Origin: Orlajensenia flava
Lineage (GTDB): Bacteria; Actinomycetota; Actinomycetes; Actinomycetales; Microbacteriaceae
Direction of reading: 5' to 3'
NCBI RefSeq assembly: GCF_004801905.1
Contig: NZ_SSSN01000003.1
Span: forward strand, 620,001-684,000
Length of the DNA: 64,000 nt
Shown: positions 63,830 to 64,000 of the stretch, one piece after another
Numbering within the stretch: the stretch's first letter is position 1
Layout of the letters: each line of letters starts with the position of its first letter
Made by a program: the position numbers and the translations under genes
The notes under the pieces: generated by a model
The model's input: the letters and a program-made list of their open reading frames with translations, nothing else
Databases searched by the model: none
What the model was told of the DNA's origin: nothing

Positions 63830-64000
63830 CAGCGTTCTCCGTTCCGCGCCGCGCGCTCGAGTCGACGACGGAGCGCGACGTCGTCGTCGGCGTCGATGAT
63901 GCCGAGCCCGCACACGAAGCGAACGACCTCTTCTGTTGCGCCTCCACCCGAACGCAGGAGCCCATCGAACGCCGCCCGGTCGACATCATCAAGACGTTCG
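63829..64000 (-). CDS. Unidentified protein, C-terminal 56 residues (gene continues past the window)
   Basis: The frame is open from the right edge and stops at 63829-63831, overlapping the start of the di-iron protein by one base. The tail (ERLDDVDRAAFDGLLRSGGG, then EEVVRFVCGLGIIDADDD) is charged and looks helical. It is too short to classify; the coupling to the downstream gene suggests a shared operon. Confidence 0.7.
   Translation of the reverse strand, partial: ERLDDVDRAAFDGLLRSGGGATEEVVRFVCGLGIIDADDDVALRRRLERAARNGER

Overview
The window is about 70% GC and is packed with short-spaced or overlapping genes, many with GTG starts. It looks like a chromosomal segment of a high-GC Gram-positive actinobacterium, most likely of the family Microbacteriaceae. 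The case rests on gene content: an actinobacterial division and cell-wall (dcw) cluster, a C50-carotenoid operon, DivIVA/SepF polar growth factors, a PASTA kinase next to an Rv2175c homologue, a GarA-MerR module, and a MurE that lacks the classical diaminopimelate motif. No rRNA, tRNA, CRISPR array, prophage, insertion sequence or origin was recognised. The species assignment is inference.

Layout. (1) 1-2458, plus strand: the end of a LuxR-type regulator and a DUF445 membrane protein. (2) 2468-29670, almost all minus strand: read in the direction of transcription, mraZ, rsmH, an ftsL-like gene, pbpB/ftsI, murE, murF, mraY, murD, ftsW, murG, murC, ftsQ, ftsZ, a YggS-type PLP protein, sepF, a YggT protein, divIVA, lspA, a RluD-type pseudouridine synthase, dnaE, and beyond two plus-strand genes (flavin reductase-like, GNAT), hisD, nrdR and pyrD. 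Most mur/fts genes overlap by four bases or abut, which implies translational coupling. (3) 29859-40373: DUF3040 protein, long-chain polyprenyl diphosphate synthase, Rv2175c-like DNA-binding protein, LysM protein, PASTA Ser/Thr kinase, class II DAHP synthase, acyltransferase, ROK glucokinase and long-chain acyl-CoA ligase. The content resembles M. tuberculosis Rv2163c-Rv2187. (4) 40596-46724: peptide deformylase, a MinD-like ATPase, pyruvate carboxylase and a ParA-like ATPase. (5) 46867-49348: pgsA-like gene, garA and two MerR regulators (compare Rv1822-Rv1830). (6) 50689-56893: a MarR/CrtR-type regulator divergent from idi-crtE-crtB-crtI-crtYe-crtYf-crtEb, a complete C50 carotenoid pathway in one overlapping operon. 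(7) 56922-64000: S4 protein, three luciferase-like (LLM) oxidoreductases, an SDR-type protein, a thioesterase, an NAD(P)HX epimerase and a ferritin-like/acyl-ACP desaturase-like protein.

The most unusual content is non-coding. Two tandem arrays of one motif (core ATAACGCGCAT, mostly 30-bp period) lie at 34991-35224 and 62755-63006. Each fills the gap between the 3' ends of two convergent genes. The other three long convergent gaps hold a different structure each: a five-copy heptamer (31507-31541), a strong hairpin (40414-40453) and a REP-like inverted repeat (46726-46854). At least ten genes have a TANNNT -10 box ending 6-8 bases before the start codon, which points to leaderless mRNAs and also fixes several start sites.
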